Shown: positions 43,482-43,574 of the stretch, piece after piece
Layout of the letters: every line of letters starts with the position of its first letter
How positions within the stretch are numbered: position 1 is the stretch's first letter
Source of the DNA: JACKCP01 sp034007295
GTDB taxonomy: Bacteria; Desulfobacterota; Desulfobacteria; Desulfobacterales; JACKCP01
Direction: 5' to 3'
Length of the DNA: 43,574 bases
Assembly (NCBI GenBank): GCA_034007295.1
Contig: JAVERC010000028.1
Location: 1-43,574 of the forward strand
Notes under the pieces: generated by a model
Told to the model about the DNA's origin: nothing
Database searches by the model: none
The model's input: the letters and a program-made list of their open reading frames with translations, nothing else
Position numbers and translations under genes: made by a program

Positions 43482-43574
43482 GTTGCTGAACGAAAACGGC
43501 CTTTTTTGTCCATTTCGGCGTCAGATTCAAAATTTAATCCTCAAAATACTAAATGTATTCCTGCGGTTAAATTT
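43482..43574 (-). repeat. MITE-like repeat, copy 7 (cut by window end)
   Basis: The copy starts GTTGCTGAACGAAAACGGCC after TGAATA and runs to the window end at about base 93 of 141. It is of the CTGACGC subfamily. The last ~15 bases differ from the consensus (GTATTCCTGCGGTT for GTATCCTAAAGGTT), perhaps a contig-end error. It has the same orientation as copy 1. Confidence 0.88.

Noticed and set aside
1..43574. Repeat family as a CRISPR array or REP/BIME element
   Set aside because: Copies are kilobases apart rather than regularly spaced, are 141 bp long, and carry target duplications, which CRISPR repeats and REP sequences do not.

Overview
The window is a low-GC, gene-dense bacterial chromosome segment (roughly one third G+C by eye). 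The gene set indicates a diderm bacterium. It includes a signal-peptide porin ending in Phe, the Gram-negative N-degron set ClpS/ClpA/Aat, SecA with a C-terminal zinc tail, a class I adenylate cyclase, a NIL-domain ferredoxin, an unusually long ThyX and a separate LeuC/LeuD pair. A Desulfobacterota (former Deltaproteobacteria) host is my best inference, not a demonstrated fact. I see no rRNA, tRNA, CRISPR array, intact transposase or prophage.

Layout. 1-3.4 kb: rlmD-uup. 3.6-5.8 kb: a RhtB-type exporter, then a NicO/DUF1007 metal-transport pair. 5.8-7.8 kb: an accessory patch of different base composition, holding a truncated lipase-like gene, a membrane protein and decayed coding fragments. 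7.8-9.5 kb: a divergent argP-argO-like regulator/exporter pair. 9.5-9.8 kb: a decapitated ABC ATPase pseudogene. 10-13 kb: a secreted alpha/beta hydrolase and a chemoreceptor. 13.1-16.6 kb: a heterodimeric ABC exporter. 16.9-21.1 kb: an RNase II/R family enzyme, a porin and a methyltransferase. 21.2-21.5 kb: a run of inverted repeats ending in a terminator, then a cold-shock gene. 22.1-24.8 kb: NIL-ferredoxin, mnmA and mtaB, a tRNA thio-modification cluster. 24.8-28.3 kb: class I adenylate cyclase, a small Cys protein and a two-domain ThyX. 28.5-32.5 kb: hisE-hisG, a HAD hydrolase and leuC-leuD. 32.6-35.1 kb: an XRE-cupin regulator, pyrD and a chalcone-isomerase-like secreted protein. 35.1-40.5 kb: the clpS-clpA-aat-sbcB-transglutaminase operon. 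40.6-43.1 kb: secA.

The most striking unexplained element is a dispersed ~141-bp non-coding repeat. It has imperfect terminal inverted repeats (GTGATTGGCCGAAAACG... / ...CGTTTTCGTTCAGCAAC) and most testable copies are flanked by 6-7 bp direct repeats of the form TA-N2/3-TA. There are four complete or near-complete copies, two cut by the window ends, and three degenerate or miniature ones. It behaves like a MITE: no coding capacity, two subfamilies, target duplications, and insertion close to gene ends. One copy supplies the G of the LysE-family stop codon, one marks the break of the ABC pseudogene, one lies 22 bp upstream of thyX, and both ends of the window lie inside copies.

A second candidate is the 21.19-21.48 kb intergenic segment. 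It contains six successive inverted repeats, the last a canonical intrinsic terminator, and may encode a structured RNA.
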